Source: Oscillospiraceae bacterium
GTDB lineage: Bacteria > Bacillota > Clostridia > Oscillospirales > Ruminococcaceae
Assembly: GCA_031253495.1 (NCBI GenBank)
Contig: JAIRWC010000015.1
Location: 1-64,000 of the forward strand
Length of the DNA: 64,000 nt
Reading direction: 5' to 3'
Positions 17,477-26,535 of this stretch are shown in pieces. Made by a program: the position numbers and the translations under genes. Positions within the stretch are counted from its first letter, which is position 1. Each line of letters begins with the position of its first letter. The notes beneath the pieces were generated by a model. The model searched no databases, was not told the DNA's origin, and was given only the letters and a program-made list of their open reading frames with translations.

Positions 17477-18219
17477 TATTCTTCCGCCTCCGTTTCCTTC
17501 GGTTTCTCCGGTTCTTCCGGTTCCTCCGGTTCCTCCGGTTCCTCCGGTTCTTCCGGTTCCTCCGGTTCTTCTATTATCGCTTCTCCCCCGCGGAAAAGCC
17601 CGCTGAAAACGACCGTTCCGGTTTCCTCGTCGTAAAGCGTCCCCGCCCCCTCGTATAAACCTCTTAAAAATCCGCCCTCATAAAGGATATGCCCTTGGTT
17701 GTTGTAAAGTTTTCCCGTTCCGTCCGGGACGCCGTTGGAAAAAGTTCCGTCGTACCGTAAATAAGACGTGTCAAGGTCGTACAGCCTGCCCGTTCCGTGA
17801 TAGGCGTTATCCGAAAACCCGCCCTCGTACAACACATGGTTATCCCCACCGTAAAGCGTCCCCGTTCCGTCGAACAAATCGGCGGAAAATCCCCCTTTGT
17901 AAATCAGTTCGCCCTCTTTGCCGTAAAGCTCGCCTTTGCCTTCGGCGTGCCCGTTCGCGAGGTCGCCTTTGTACAACACCTTCCCGTCGGGGTACAAAAG
18001 CGTCGCGTAACCGGTATAATCCGCCATGGCGGGTTCGTTCGCCGTAAACGTGTCCGGCGCGGGCTCGTCCTTCACAAGGCGCGATTTTATTTCCGGCAGC
18101 GCAAAGGCCGAAAAAGCCGTCGCCGCCGCCGCCGCGAACGCCAAAAAGGTCATGAACGGCTTTTTTTTGATATAAAAGCGTTTAAATTCCCAATAATCGG
18201 GGTATAAACCGTTTCCCAT
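17476..18219 (-). CDS. Membrane-anchored MORN-repeat protein
   Basis: This 247-residue protein has a short basic N-terminus, a single hydrophobic helix at about 21-41, and about six MORN-type repeats (for example GKGELYG, GTGTLYG, GTGRLYD, GTGKLYN, GAGTLYD). It ends in a low-complexity acidic tail built from repeated Glu-Glu-Pro. MORN repeats form beta-hairpin arrays that bind proteins or lipids. Its place between the PAAR-like and pseudokinase-like genes of the CIS operon suggests a membrane tether or scaffold for the baseplate. The RBS GAGGAATAAGGC precedes the ATG. No enzymatic domain is seen. Confidence 0.75.
   Translation of the reverse strand: MGNGLYPDYWEFKRFYIKKKPFMTFLAFAAAAATAFSAFALPEIKSRLVKDEPAPDTFTANEPAMADYTGYATLLYPDGKVLYKGDLANGHAEGKGELYGKEGELIYKGGFSADLFDGTGTLYGGDNHVLYEGGFSDNAYHGTGRLYDLDTSYLRYDGTFSNGVPDGTGKLYNNQGHILYEGGFLRGLYEGAGTLYDEETGTVVFSGLFRGGEAIIEEPEEPEEPEEPEEPEEPEEPEKPKETEAEE
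17503..17565. repeat. Seven tandem 9-bp units
   Basis: Seven consecutive copies of a TTCCTCCGG-type unit with minor C/T variation encode the (Glu-Glu-Pro)n tail of the MORN protein. Such an in-frame array can change copy number without breaking the reading frame. Confidence 0.85.
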
Positions 18220-18222
18220 GCC

Positions 18223-19062
18223 TTATTCCTCTATCTCGACAATTCCTATCGCCGCAATGTTCCCTCTCGCGGTTTCGGGCTGTTCTTCGTCGTGCCGCCC
18301 GAAAAACCAAACCGAAAAAACCGTAACCGCCGCCGCCGCGAGCGCCGCCAAAACAGGTTGAAGCCTTTCCGCCGCCGCCGCGAACGCCGCCGTCTTTTCG
18401 CGAAGGGCGGGCTTTCGCAAAGGGGGCGTCGAAACTTTTTCTTTAAATTCCGGCATACGGAAATAAGCCTCGCATATATGCCCGAACCCGCCCGCCCTCA
18501 GTTTTTTCAACCATGTTTGAAATTCGTCGGTCATATACCCGCCCATAATCCCGCCGATTATTTCGGATAAGCGTTTATAAACCTCCGCCGCGTCGGCGCC
18601 CGCGACAGGGAACGCATAGTCGAAGCTCACGGAATTATCCGGACCTGTCAGTATATTGCGCTCCGTAAGGACGCCGGCCAATACTTCGGGGGGGAGGTTT
18701 TTGACGATAACGGTCTTCATCACGCTTTTCGCCAAACCGTAACGTTCCGCCGGGCTTAAACCGCCGCCAATCTCATCGTGAAGCGTTTCGCCCTCCCGAT
18801 AATTAAAGACCGCGCAATAATAAGGGGCGTCGTAAAATTCCCCGATAAAATCGCGGAATTTCAATCCCCTTAGCATAGGGATTATTTTTCGCGCCGTTTC
18901 GCCTTTCGCCGTACGCACCCTGAACAATTCCCCGCTTTCGCCGCCCTTATACGATTCGCCGTTTAAAAACGGTGAATAGGGTTTGCTCCGTTGCGACGGC
19001 GCGCCGCATATATACCCGTTCGTTTCGTCGCGGTAAAGCGCGCGGTAGCGTTTCTCGCTCAT
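18223..19062 (-). CDS. Tail-anchored pseudokinase-like protein of the CIS operon
   Basis: This 279-residue protein has features of a small protein kinase fold: RKII with a candidate ATP lysine (Lys59), a hinge-like VFNYREGETLHD (84-95), NIL at 136-138 where kinases bind Mg, and FDYAF (147-151) in place of DFG. The catalytic Asp of HRD is missing, with Val at that position. A single helix at about 237-255 leaves a short C-terminal tail, so it is probably membrane tethered. It overlaps the upstream FYGK gene by four bases. The kinase relation is inferred from motif order only; it could be an unrelated fold. Role in CIS anchoring or signalling is inference. Confidence 0.5.
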   Translation of the reverse strand: MSEKRYRALYRDETNGYICGAPSQRSKPYSPFLNGESYKGGESGELFRVRTAKGETARKIIPMLRGLKFRDFIGEFYDAPYYCAVFNYREGETLHDEIGGGLSPAERYGLAKSVMKTVIVKNLPPEVLAGVLTERNILTGPDNSVSFDYAFPVAGADAAEVYKRLSEIIGGIMGGYMTDEFQTWLKKLRAGGFGHICEAYFRMPEFKEKVSTPPLRKPALREKTAAFAAAAERLQPVLAALAAAAVTVFSVWFFGRHDEEQPETARGNIAAIGIVEIEE

Positions 19063-20315
19063 TTCTTTTCCCCGATTACGACGAACGCGGCGGCGTTAAA
19101 TTCCCTTTCGGCGGCGAGTTCCGCGCGTATTTCGCAAAAGCCTTCCCCGCCCCCCGCGGTAAAAACGCCGTTCTTGCTTATTCTGCCGATTTCGGGCGGA
19201 TTAACCGACCAGATAAGCTCGCCGGGATTTAAGCCGCCGTCCCCGGACGAAGCGCGGAACGCGATTGTTTCAAAAGGCGCGACATAGCCGACGTCGGGGC
19301 TTATGGCAAGGGCGGGCGTTCGGTTGGCGGGCGGCTCCCTCTGTTTTACCGCCGACCAGCAGAAATCAAGCGTTTGGGGCGGCGCGTTTTTTATAATTTT
19401 GACCGCGATTTTAAACAGCCCGCGCGTCTTATCCAAAACGGCGCCCCATTTGAAATACGCGCCGGATTGGGGCAAATCCCCGTAAAGCGCCTCGTCCCCG
19501 TCAAGCAGACCGGCGTTTATGAAAACCGTTCCAAGCCCGAGGAAATGCGGGATATCCCGGCTGTAATAAACCTTGCCCTTAACCGCCCCCTCGGGAACGG
19601 TTACTTTCGCCGTCCCGAATTTCATAAGCGGGAACCGCCCGGCGGGACACTCGCTTTCCGGGCAAAAACGCTTAACGTCTTCATGGTTATACGGGGCGGC
19701 GGCGGGCGGCGTTTCCGTAAACGGCAACTTGGAGTTAAGCGGCTCCACCCTGTCGATTATGTAATAATCGGGGGTCAATATCACGTACAGCCGCGCCAAA
19801 TAAAGAGTGCGCCGTTCGCTCAAACGTTCCTCGAAAGACGCTTCGCCGCGGTTTTCATCGGGAACGTCGGGCGCGTTTTCGGTCAGGAAAAGACCGTAGC
19901 TTTCCTTGATTTTGTTGTGTTCGGGACCGTCGTTTTCGTCGTCCGCCGCGTTTTTCATCACCGAATGTATGGGCTCCGCCTGTTCTTCCCTGTATTCGGC
20001 GCAGAGATAAACGCTTTTAACCCCGCCGTCGGCGCTTTTATCCAATAAATCGAAGCCTTTCAGTTCGGACAGCTTCTTTACGGAAGATTGCGGTATAATC
20101 AACTCGTTCCCCTCGTAATCGAGCGCGAAGCCGGCTTCCACGACAATGCGTGAATCGTCCGCCGCGGTTACCTCCATCCCGCTGACAACCCCGCCGCCGA
20201 AAAGGAAACGGTTAATCAGTCCGCGCTTGCCGTTGAAATAACGCTGCTCCGTTTCAAAATCGGCGGCGGTCAGCAGCTTTCCGTAAAAATACCTGTTTCT
20301 CTCGAAAGAATTCAT
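19059..20315 (-). CDS. CIS-associated FYGK-type protein with Ig-like C-terminal domain
   Basis: This 418-residue protein begins NRYFYGKLLTAADFETEQRY with a following NRFLFGGGVVSGMEV and a beta-rich region, a layout I associate with a conserved accessory protein of contractile injection loci with no assigned function. The C-terminal about 90 residues look like a bacterial Ig (Big2) domain: LAISPDVGYVAPFETIAF, then IGRISKNGVFTAGG. Ig domains are common on surface or baseplate parts. It follows the P2-I-like tail gene by nine bases, with GAGGAGGGAAC before the ATG. It could decorate the baseplate or bind the membrane proteins encoded next. Confidence 0.65.
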   Translation of the reverse strand: MNSFERNRYFYGKLLTAADFETEQRYFNGKRGLINRFLFGGGVVSGMEVTAADDSRIVVEAGFALDYEGNELIIPQSSVKKLSELKGFDLLDKSADGGVKSVYLCAEYREEQAEPIHSVMKNAADDENDGPEHNKIKESYGLFLTENAPDVPDENRGEASFEERLSERRTLYLARLYVILTPDYYIIDRVEPLNSKLPFTETPPAAAPYNHEDVKRFCPESECPAGRFPLMKFGTAKVTVPEGAVKGKVYYSRDIPHFLGLGTVFINAGLLDGDEALYGDLPQSGAYFKWGAVLDKTRGLFKIAVKIIKNAPPQTLDFCWSAVKQREPPANRTPALAISPDVGYVAPFETIAFRASSGDGGLNPGELIWSVNPPEIGRISKNGVFTAGGGEGFCEIRAELAAEREFNAAAFVVIGEKK

Positions 20316-20324
20316 GTTCCCTCC

Positions 20325-21320
20325 TCAAAAACAACAATAATTCATAAGACATTCCCCGTTCAGACGGGCGCGTCCGTATCGTGAAACGACGCTGTTCATT
20401 CCCAGATACACGCGAAAATTTAAAATCAAGGCGGAGTTCAGCACGGTTAAGCGAACCCTCGTATTAACCGGTATATTCCGTTCCAATAAGCGGCGAAGCC
20501 CTTTTTCGTCCTGTTCGCTGATTTTTTCGGGGATAATCGTCCAAAAAGAAAATCGGTCGCTTGAATATAAACGCTTCAGCGTCTCGCCGTTTCCGCCGGA
20601 ATAATAGCGCATCGCGTGCCGGGTTTCGACGAACACGGGTTCGACCCCGCAAAAGAGCGACGTTATAAGCCTCAAACCCTCAAACGTGCCTTTCACGCGG
20701 CTGTAGACCGCCGCTTTCCCCAAGAATTTACGCAGTTTGCCGCCCCACAGGGATATATCGGGAACGTCGAGCCACCCCGCCATACGCGTTATAAAATCGT
20801 CCGGGGCGGTTTCGATTTCGTACAAAGCCGCGCCGTGCCTTATCTCCTCCTCAAAATCGTCGTAAAGCGTTTGGAAAATCGAAAGCCAGCGGTCGGCGAA
20901 AGCGTTCTTCCCGTAAATTTCCGGCAGATAATCGAGCAGCGTTTCGGAGGGGAAACTGACTTCGACCGAGTTTAAAACCGCGTTTCCCGCTCCCGAAAAC
21001 TCGACCGAAAACCACAGGTATCTGCCTTTCGCCCCGCGCGCCAAAATGTCGCTCGGGTTTTCATAAACGCCGACAAGGCGTTTGCCCGAAAAGGCGTCGT
21101 TTTTATTGTCGGAGGCGTATACGCTTACCCGCGCGACCGTTTCGGCATCCGTTTCCATGTTCAGTTTAATCCGGTGCCAGACGGTTCCGTCGCCGCCGCT
21201 GTCAAACGCGGGGGAACGGTATTTCGCTTTTCCGTGATTTTTATGCCGTTTCTCATTTGATTGCATTAAATGTGAAACAGCGTTACATTCCGTATAAATC
21301 GTTTGACGTTCGTTCCTCAT
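20325..21320 (-). CDS. P2 gpI-like baseplate/tail protein
   Basis: A phage tail protein of the P2-I-like class (the group known as phage tail protein domain TIGR02242). The core contains LDYLPEIYG, FLSIF-like WLSIFQTLYDDFE, FITRMAGWLDVPD and YSRVKGTFEGLRLI. It joins the outer baseplate wedge. Three possible starts exist: 21365 (no RBS), 21320 (GGGGCGAG upstream, overlapping the previous gene by 38 bases) and 21266 (no overlap, no RBS). I use 21320, giving 331 residues. No host-range fibre gene follows it, unlike most extracellular CIS loci. Confidence 0.78.
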   Translation of the reverse strand: MRNERQTIYTECNAVSHLMQSNEKRHKNHGKAKYRSPAFDSGGDGTVWHRIKLNMETDAETVARVSVYASDNKNDAFSGKRLVGVYENPSDILARGAKGRYLWFSVEFSGAGNAVLNSVEVSFPSETLLDYLPEIYGKNAFADRWLSIFQTLYDDFEEEIRHGAALYEIETAPDDFITRMAGWLDVPDISLWGGKLRKFLGKAAVYSRVKGTFEGLRLITSLFCGVEPVFVETRHAMRYYSGGNGETLKRLYSSDRFSFWTIIPEKISEQDEKGLRRLLERNIPVNTRVRLTVLNSALILNFRVYLGMNSVVSRYGRARLNGECLMNYCCF

Positions 21321-23052
21321 AGCTCGCCCCGTTAATAAATATTTTTTCCACTTTAAGGATTTCATCCGGCGATAAGGTCTTGTCCTTAAAAACGCCGATT
21401 ATTTCCCCGTTTCGCTGTTTTAGGGTTAACCCGTTCGCCTCCCTCGCATAAGGCGCCGCTTCGATTTCACTTTTCCACTTTGACAGCGAAACCGTAACGC
21501 CGAACCGTTTCCCCGCTTCGTCCGCCAACCGCCTCAGCATAAGGCTTATTTCCTTTTCCTTTCCGTCCGCCCACTCTTCAAAGCGGATTTCCGCGAACAA
21601 ATCCCCCGTTCGGTACGAAGGCGGCGTTATCTCAAGCTCGACGCACGGCGCCCGCCGTTCAAACAAGAATTTGCGTATATTGCGGACATAGGCGGGGGGC
21701 AGCCCTTTTTCGCTTTTATGCGCGGGGTTGACGCAAATCCGCGTTTTCCCCTCTTCGGGGAAATACGCGTTCGCGCTTTCGATACGCAACCCGGGAACCC
21801 GGCGGATAAGCGCGAGGCAGTCCGCCGCGGTGAAAGCGGCGTAAGGCTTTTTGCTTTCCCTTACAAACCGCTCAAAGGCTTCGGAAACGGTTTCGCGGTT
21901 CGCCCCCGCGTTTTCCGGCGGCAAAGGGAACGGGTTACGCGCCTTTATTTCCGCGCCGCCGCCGCTAATTGTGAAATCGAGGTTTTCCTTGACGTTGCCC
22001 TCGCTCCCCGCCGTCAGGCTCATAGACGCGATAACGACGCCTTTTTCCGGCTTTTTTCCCCTGACGTTATCGCCGAACCGCACTGTTCCTTCGGTTTCGT
22101 CAAGCTCATAATGGCGGTCGAACGGTCCCGAGCAGGATAAATCGTCGGTTTGACTCCATTCGGTCAACCCGCCCTCTTCCTCGGTAAAGAGCCGAAAATC
22201 TTCCTTAACGGCGATAAGCGGCGGCGTGTCGAGGCAAAGCGGGTTTTCGCGGAACTCATACCTAATCGGAACGGCGGCGTATTCTTTTTGAACCAACTCG
22301 ACGGCGGAAAGGCAAAGCGCTTCCACAACGGGCGGGGCGTCCGCCTCGCAGCGGATTAACGCGCATTTCAGCGCGACGCAGGGCAAAGGGGAGATAAGCG
22401 CAATCGCGCCGCTTTGAGAAAATCCGTAAGAGCCGTCCCTGATTTCGCACGGCAGCCATTCCCCGCCGCATAACGCCGCCATCTCAATCTCATAAGTCGG
22501 GTAATACCCGTCCCTCAGCGGCGTTCCGCCCGTTTTGTCCCGCGCCGTTACGGCGTAAAGCCGGTATTCCTCGCCGCCGATTAAAGGCTCGTCGAGGGCG
22601 ATATAAAATTCCGCCCCCGCGCGCGGTTTTTCCCCGAACGGCTTAAACCCGTAAACGTCGCTCGCCGCGCCGCCGTACTCCCGCGAGACGGTGATTTTGC
22701 CGCCCAAATTAACGTCTTCCTCAAGGGTGAACGGCACGCCGTTAACGTCGGCTTTCGAGCCTTTGGGCAATTTCGCGCCCATCGGTTCGCAGACGGCGAG
22801 CAGACGGGCGGGGCGGGCGGAAATCGGCGCGGTTCCTAGCAGCTTTAAATATTTCAGTTCGTGCTTTTCGGTTATACGGCTCAGGTAATACCGCTGGTTC
22901 TCCGTAAGCCAACACAGCATTTCAAGAAAGGTTACGCCGGGGTCGTGCGTGTTATAATCCGTCCATTCCGGCGCGAGCGCCCGCAGTTTTGCCGTCGCTT
23001 CGGCGAGGATTTCGGCGTAGGTCATATCGTCCGGCGATTTATAATCCAGCAT
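21283..23052 (-). CDS. Baseplate J-like protein (second)
   Basis: This 589-residue putative baseplate assembly protein resembles gpJ. TYAEILAEA and THDPGVTFLEMLCWLTE near the N-terminus are hallmark motifs. The central RFGDNVRGKKP and GSEGNV regions and the later FVRESKKPYAAFTAADCLALI are also typical. It forms the baseplate wedge together with the preceding larger paralogue. It begins three bases before the end of the 733-residue gene, i.e. tightly coupled. Confidence 0.88.
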   Translation of the reverse strand: MLDYKSPDDMTYAEILAEATAKLRALAPEWTDYNTHDPGVTFLEMLCWLTENQRYYLSRITEKHELKYLKLLGTAPISARPARLLAVCEPMGAKLPKGSKADVNGVPFTLEEDVNLGGKITVSREYGGAASDVYGFKPFGEKPRAGAEFYIALDEPLIGGEEYRLYAVTARDKTGGTPLRDGYYPTYEIEMAALCGGEWLPCEIRDGSYGFSQSGAIALISPLPCVALKCALIRCEADAPPVVEALCLSAVELVQKEYAAVPIRYEFRENPLCLDTPPLIAVKEDFRLFTEEEGGLTEWSQTDDLSCSGPFDRHYELDETEGTVRFGDNVRGKKPEKGVVIASMSLTAGSEGNVKENLDFTISGGGAEIKARNPFPLPPENAGANRETVSEAFERFVRESKKPYAAFTAADCLALIRRVPGLRIESANAYFPEEGKTRICVNPAHKSEKGLPPAYVRNIRKFLFERRAPCVELEITPPSYRTGDLFAEIRFEEWADGKEKEISLMLRRLADEAGKRFGVTVSLSKWKSEIEAAPYAREANGLTLKQRNGEIIGVFKDKTLSPDEILKVEKIFINGASYEERTSNDLYGM

Positions 23053-23054
23053 GG

Positions 23055-25256
23055 CTAATCCTCAAAATCGGAACGGATAACGGGATTGCGGCCCCGCCTC
23101 AATTCCCTCCCGAACCGCGATATTGCCGCTTCCCGCTCTTCTTTTCCCGTCCCTCCCGTAATCGGCAGGGGATTGAAGGCTTTACAAACATAACCGATGT
23201 TCAAGGAAGGGATAAATTCCGAATTGGCGGCGACGTTGGCTTCGCCGCCCCCTCCGCAGCGATAGTCGGCGCTGATTGCGCGTTTGCCGCCCGCGCTTTC
23301 CGAAAACGTAACCGTCCCCTCCGAGCGGTCCGCGCGAAACATATCGCCGGCTATCCTTTCGCGGCCCGAACCGGGCAAATCTTCGTCGAGCGCGTATAAA
23401 TCCAATTCCGCAATGTTTTTGTTCTTCAGAGTGAACGCCCGTTCCCCCCCGTCGATATAATGCCTTTCGTCCTTTATCGTTTCAAGCTGTTCGACGCCGA
23501 CGGCGTTCATAAAAATTTTTTCTATCCGCAATTCGGGCGGACGTCCGGCAAAAGCCGCGCGCACCCAGTAACATTCCTCGCCGTATTTTACTTCCCGCGA
23601 CATTTCCCCGTCGACGCTTAAAGACAAAATCCCCGTTCGGGTAAAGCCCTTTGTCTCGTCGTCCGCGCCGACCGGATAAAGTTTCCCTCCGCAAAGGCGG
23701 CTCCACTCACATTCGGCGGGGGGCGGGGGCGCCCCTTTGTGTGAATCCTCGCCGCAAACGATTAACAGCCTTATGACCCCTTTTTCAAGCGGGCGGTCAA
23801 ACCCGAGCCATAACGCGGTTCCCTCGCTTTTCAGACTTTTGAAATAAACCCCTTCCGATATGCCGTATTTTTCAAAATTGCTTTCAATTTCACCTTTTTC
23901 CACAGGTTCGGGCGGGCTTTTGAAATCAAACCGCGCGTTTTGTATATACGGCGCGTAAATCCGCGCCGGCCGCGCGAACATATCGGCGGCTTCTTTTAAG
24001 CGGGCGCGCACGCAATACCCCGACCTCGAACCGATTAAAAGCGGTTCCATATCCCGCGGGCAGTCGAAACTTACGGCGTATTCGGCGGTTTTTACGGCGT
24101 CGCCCGTTTCGTCAAGCCCCGCGAATACGCGGTTGGCGGGGCGGTTCAGCGGCAGCGGCGCGAACCCCGCGCCGTTAAAGTATTCCCACGCGGCGTTTTT
24201 TATGACAACGTCGTAATATTTCGGTTCGAGAATGTTTTTCTTCAAGACGATAAATTTTTTCAACGGCGGGGGCGGGGGCGGTTCGCCCTGCGTTATAACG
24301 TCGAAGCCCGCCGTAAATTTCAGCGTGACGGACGCTCCTTTCCGGTTCAACGCGCCGTCGCATAAAAAAGTTACCGCGCCGTCGGGTCGGAAAACCCTAC
24401 CGAACGGGTAGATTTTCGCGTTTTCCGGCGTCTGCTCCTCGCCGTCGGCGAAAACCGCCTCCGGTTCTATGCCCGCGCCGTCCGCCCCGACCGTGAACCG
24501 CGCGGGGGCAAGACGTTCAAACGCGCTTATATCTTTGACGGCGAGTTCTATACGGCTCTTGCCGCCGCTCGCGGGGAACCCGTTCAGCAGGATTTTTCCG
24601 TCCCGCAAAGACGGGGTGAGCGCGTGGGCTTCACCGTCCCTTATCAAAACCCAACCGGCGTTTTTGGGGCGGCATAACGCCTCGTTCCACAACGCGCTTT
24701 GTTCGCCGCCCGCCTTTAAATAAAGCCGCGAATTTCCCGCGCTTTTGTCTATATAATCATGCTCGAACGCGAGTTTTCGCTTTACGGCGGTTTTATCGGG
24801 AACGAACGGCAGGGATAAATCATCCCGGATATATACGCCGTCTTTGGCGGAATCGACGAAAACCGCGGCGACGGGTTCGGAGGGGCTCGCGAACGTTTCC
24901 GCCCGCGTTTCAAAAATACGGCGGTTTCCCGCTTCGTCAAGGACGGGCGAAAACAGTTTGAACGCCTTGGGGACAAGCGAGCCTTCCGTTCCGCCGGCGG
25001 ACAGCTTAAGGCATACGACCCCTTTCGCCGGTTCGGCGGGGAGCGGGGAGGCGCCCAATTTATTGTAAAAGGCTATTTTGTGGTTTTCCGCCATTTCCGC
25101 GAAACGCTCCATGCTTCCGCAAAGCTGCTCCGCGAAAACAACGGCGACCGCGCTTCCGAAATCGGGGCGGGAGGGATTGAACCGCCATTCCGGCGCGTAA
25201 ACGGGCGACAGCTTTTCAATCCGCGACAGTATGTTCTTATAAAGCGTTTCGTCCAT
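23055..25256 (-). CDS. Baseplate J-like protein (first, large)
   Basis: This 733-residue wedge protein has EKLSPVYAPEWRFNPSRPDFGSAVA near the start and later VTFSESAGGKRAISADYRCGGG, fitting the large baseplate J/gp6-like component (Afp11 position). The pair of J-like genes is characteristic of extracellular and intracellular CIS. It overlaps the gp25 gene by one base at an ATGA junction. The middle part (about 250-550) is poorly conserved and may hold inserted beta domains. Confidence 0.82.
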   Translation of the reverse strand: MDETLYKNILSRIEKLSPVYAPEWRFNPSRPDFGSAVAVVFAEQLCGSMERFAEMAENHKIAFYNKLGASPLPAEPAKGVVCLKLSAGGTEGSLVPKAFKLFSPVLDEAGNRRIFETRAETFASPSEPVAAVFVDSAKDGVYIRDDLSLPFVPDKTAVKRKLAFEHDYIDKSAGNSRLYLKAGGEQSALWNEALCRPKNAGWVLIRDGEAHALTPSLRDGKILLNGFPASGGKSRIELAVKDISAFERLAPARFTVGADGAGIEPEAVFADGEEQTPENAKIYPFGRVFRPDGAVTFLCDGALNRKGASVTLKFTAGFDVITQGEPPPPPPLKKFIVLKKNILEPKYYDVVIKNAAWEYFNGAGFAPLPLNRPANRVFAGLDETGDAVKTAEYAVSFDCPRDMEPLLIGSRSGYCVRARLKEAADMFARPARIYAPYIQNARFDFKSPPEPVEKGEIESNFEKYGISEGVYFKSLKSEGTALWLGFDRPLEKGVIRLLIVCGEDSHKGAPPPPAECEWSRLCGGKLYPVGADDETKGFTRTGILSLSVDGEMSREVKYGEECYWVRAAFAGRPPELRIEKIFMNAVGVEQLETIKDERHYIDGGERAFTLKNKNIAELDLYALDEDLPGSGRERIAGDMFRADRSEGTVTFSESAGGKRAISADYRCGGGGEANVAANSEFIPSLNIGYVCKAFNPLPITGGTGKEEREAAISRFGRELRRGRNPVIRSDFED

Positions 25257-25669
25257 CAGCGCTCACCCGCTTCCCCTTCGTCGATATAAAACGGAAAAAC
25301 CAGATTGTAGGGGCTGTTGGTGGCGCGTATCACATAAGACGCGGTTATATCCGCCCTCGCCGGATTTTCGGCGTTTTGAACGGCCGTAACCTCGACGTCG
25401 CGTATTCTCGGCTCCCACAGAACGAGGCTGTTTTTCGCCTCGTCCGATATAAGCGAAAGCGCGGAAAGGGAAAGGCTTTCAAAAACATACGCGTTTAAAT
25501 TCGTTCCGAAATCGGGGCGCATCAATCTTTCGCCTTTCGAGGTGCCGAGAATAATCCTTATCGCTTCGGCCACGTCGTCCTCGTACTCGCTCGCCCTAAT
25601 CTTTCCGGAAGCCGCGTCCGCGCTTACGGGGAACCGCCACCCCACCCCCAAAAAATCCCTGTCGTTCAT
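25256..25669 (-). CDS. gp25-like baseplate protein
   Basis: This 137-residue T4 gp25/GPW-family protein initiates sheath polymerisation on the baseplate. Motifs include FLGVGWRFPVSAD, EAIRIILGTSKGERLMRPDFGTNLN and VLWEPRI. The Glu-Arg pair in GERLMRPDFG is the family signature. The start ATG is closely preceded by a hairpin at 25673-25696 and a poor ribosome binding site, so its translation may be limited. Confidence 0.92.
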   Translation of the reverse strand: MNDRDFLGVGWRFPVSADAASGKIRASEYEDDVAEAIRIILGTSKGERLMRPDFGTNLNAYVFESLSLSALSLISDEAKNSLVLWEPRIRDVEVTAVQNAENPARADITASYVIRATNSPYNLVFPFYIDEGEAGER

Positions 25670-25672
25670 TAC

Positions 25673-25696
25673 CCGTTACCGCCGCCGCCGTAACGG
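25673..25696 (-). promoter_or_regulatory. Hairpin next to the gp25 start codon
   Basis: A 7-bp stem (25673-25679 with 25690-25696) around a 10-base GC loop ends three bases before the gp25 ATG on the transcript. It could hide the ribosome binding region. The assignment is structural only. Confidence 0.3.
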
Positions 25697-25733
25697 CGCA
25701 AACCCGATTCCCGTTTTTGAACGACGAATCGTA

Positions 25734-26498
25734 TCAGTTAAGTTTCAGCGGCGTTCCTTTAACGTTTGTCATGGCGGAGCTTTTCAAATCGAGCCCGGTT
25801 TTCCCCTCGACCGAAACTACCGTCCCTTTGACGCTGACCTGCGCGCCCTCTAAATTTAACGCGTTGTCCGCTTTAATATTGACGTTCGGCGCTTTTAAAG
25901 TCGCGCTCTGCCCCGCCCCGTCGAGCGTTATTCGGCAGGCGCCCGCTTTCACGCTTATATTCGCCGCCGCGCCCACGCTTATTTCGCCTTTGGCGCCGTC
26001 GACCACGATAATGTTTTGCGACGAGGAATCCTTGATTGTAACCGACATGGAAACGTCGTCCATTTTCAAGCCCAGTTTGGCCGCCGTCATAATCTCTATT
26101 CCGATTTGCCCGGGGGTGTCGTCGATTTTTAACAGGTTGCCGCTTTTGGTTTTAAGGCACTTTACCGTGTTTAAAGGGTTCGCGGTTTCCGAAGGGGGCG
26201 GCGACGCGGAACCGTACAGACTCCCCACCACTATGGGCATATCAATCTCCCCGTTGCAAAAAGCGAGGACGACCTCGTCGCCCACGTCGGGCAGGCTGTA
26301 ATTCCCGCGCCCGTCCCCGGCGAACGGCATAGCCACGCGCGCCCACGCGGTGATGTTCATCCCCTCGGTTCCGTCCGGAATCCTCACTTGAACCGCGGCG
26401 GGTTTCAACGGGTTGAAGTTGTTGATAACCTTTCCCGTCATTACGCCGGGAATTTTATGGTTGTCCGCCTCAAGCCATCCAAACAAATCGTCCAGCAT
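25734..26498 (-). CDS. Spike protein, gp5/VgrG OB-fold and beta-helix part
   Basis: This 254-residue phage base_V-type protein has an OB-fold region (VTGKV-like VMTGKVINNF, VQVRIPD, ARVAMPFAGDGRG, LPDVGDEVVLAF, PIVVGSLYG) followed by a repetitive beta-helix tail ending VKGTPLKLN. It forms the membrane-piercing spike below the hub. Here the spike and the gp27/D-like hub are separate genes rather than one VgrG. The PAAR-like tip is encoded eight kilobases downstream in the same operon. Confidence 0.9.
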   Translation of the reverse strand: MLDDLFGWLEADNHKIPGVMTGKVINNFNPLKPAAVQVRIPDGTEGMNITAWARVAMPFAGDGRGNYSLPDVGDEVVLAFCNGEIDMPIVVGSLYGSASPPPSETANPLNTVKCLKTKSGNLLKIDDTPGQIGIEIMTAAKLGLKMDDVSMSVTIKDSSSQNIIVVDGAKGEISVGAAANISVKAGACRITLDGAGQSATLKAPNVNIKADNALNLEGAQVSVKGTVVSVEGKTGLDLKSSAMTNVKGTPLKLN

Positions 26499-26535
26499 AG
26501 CAGACCTCCCTGAAAACTGTATCGCGGCGGTCCGG

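Noticed and set aside
17503-17565. CRISPR-like repeat
   Set aside because: The 9-bp units are contiguous, have no spacers and lie in frame inside a coding region.
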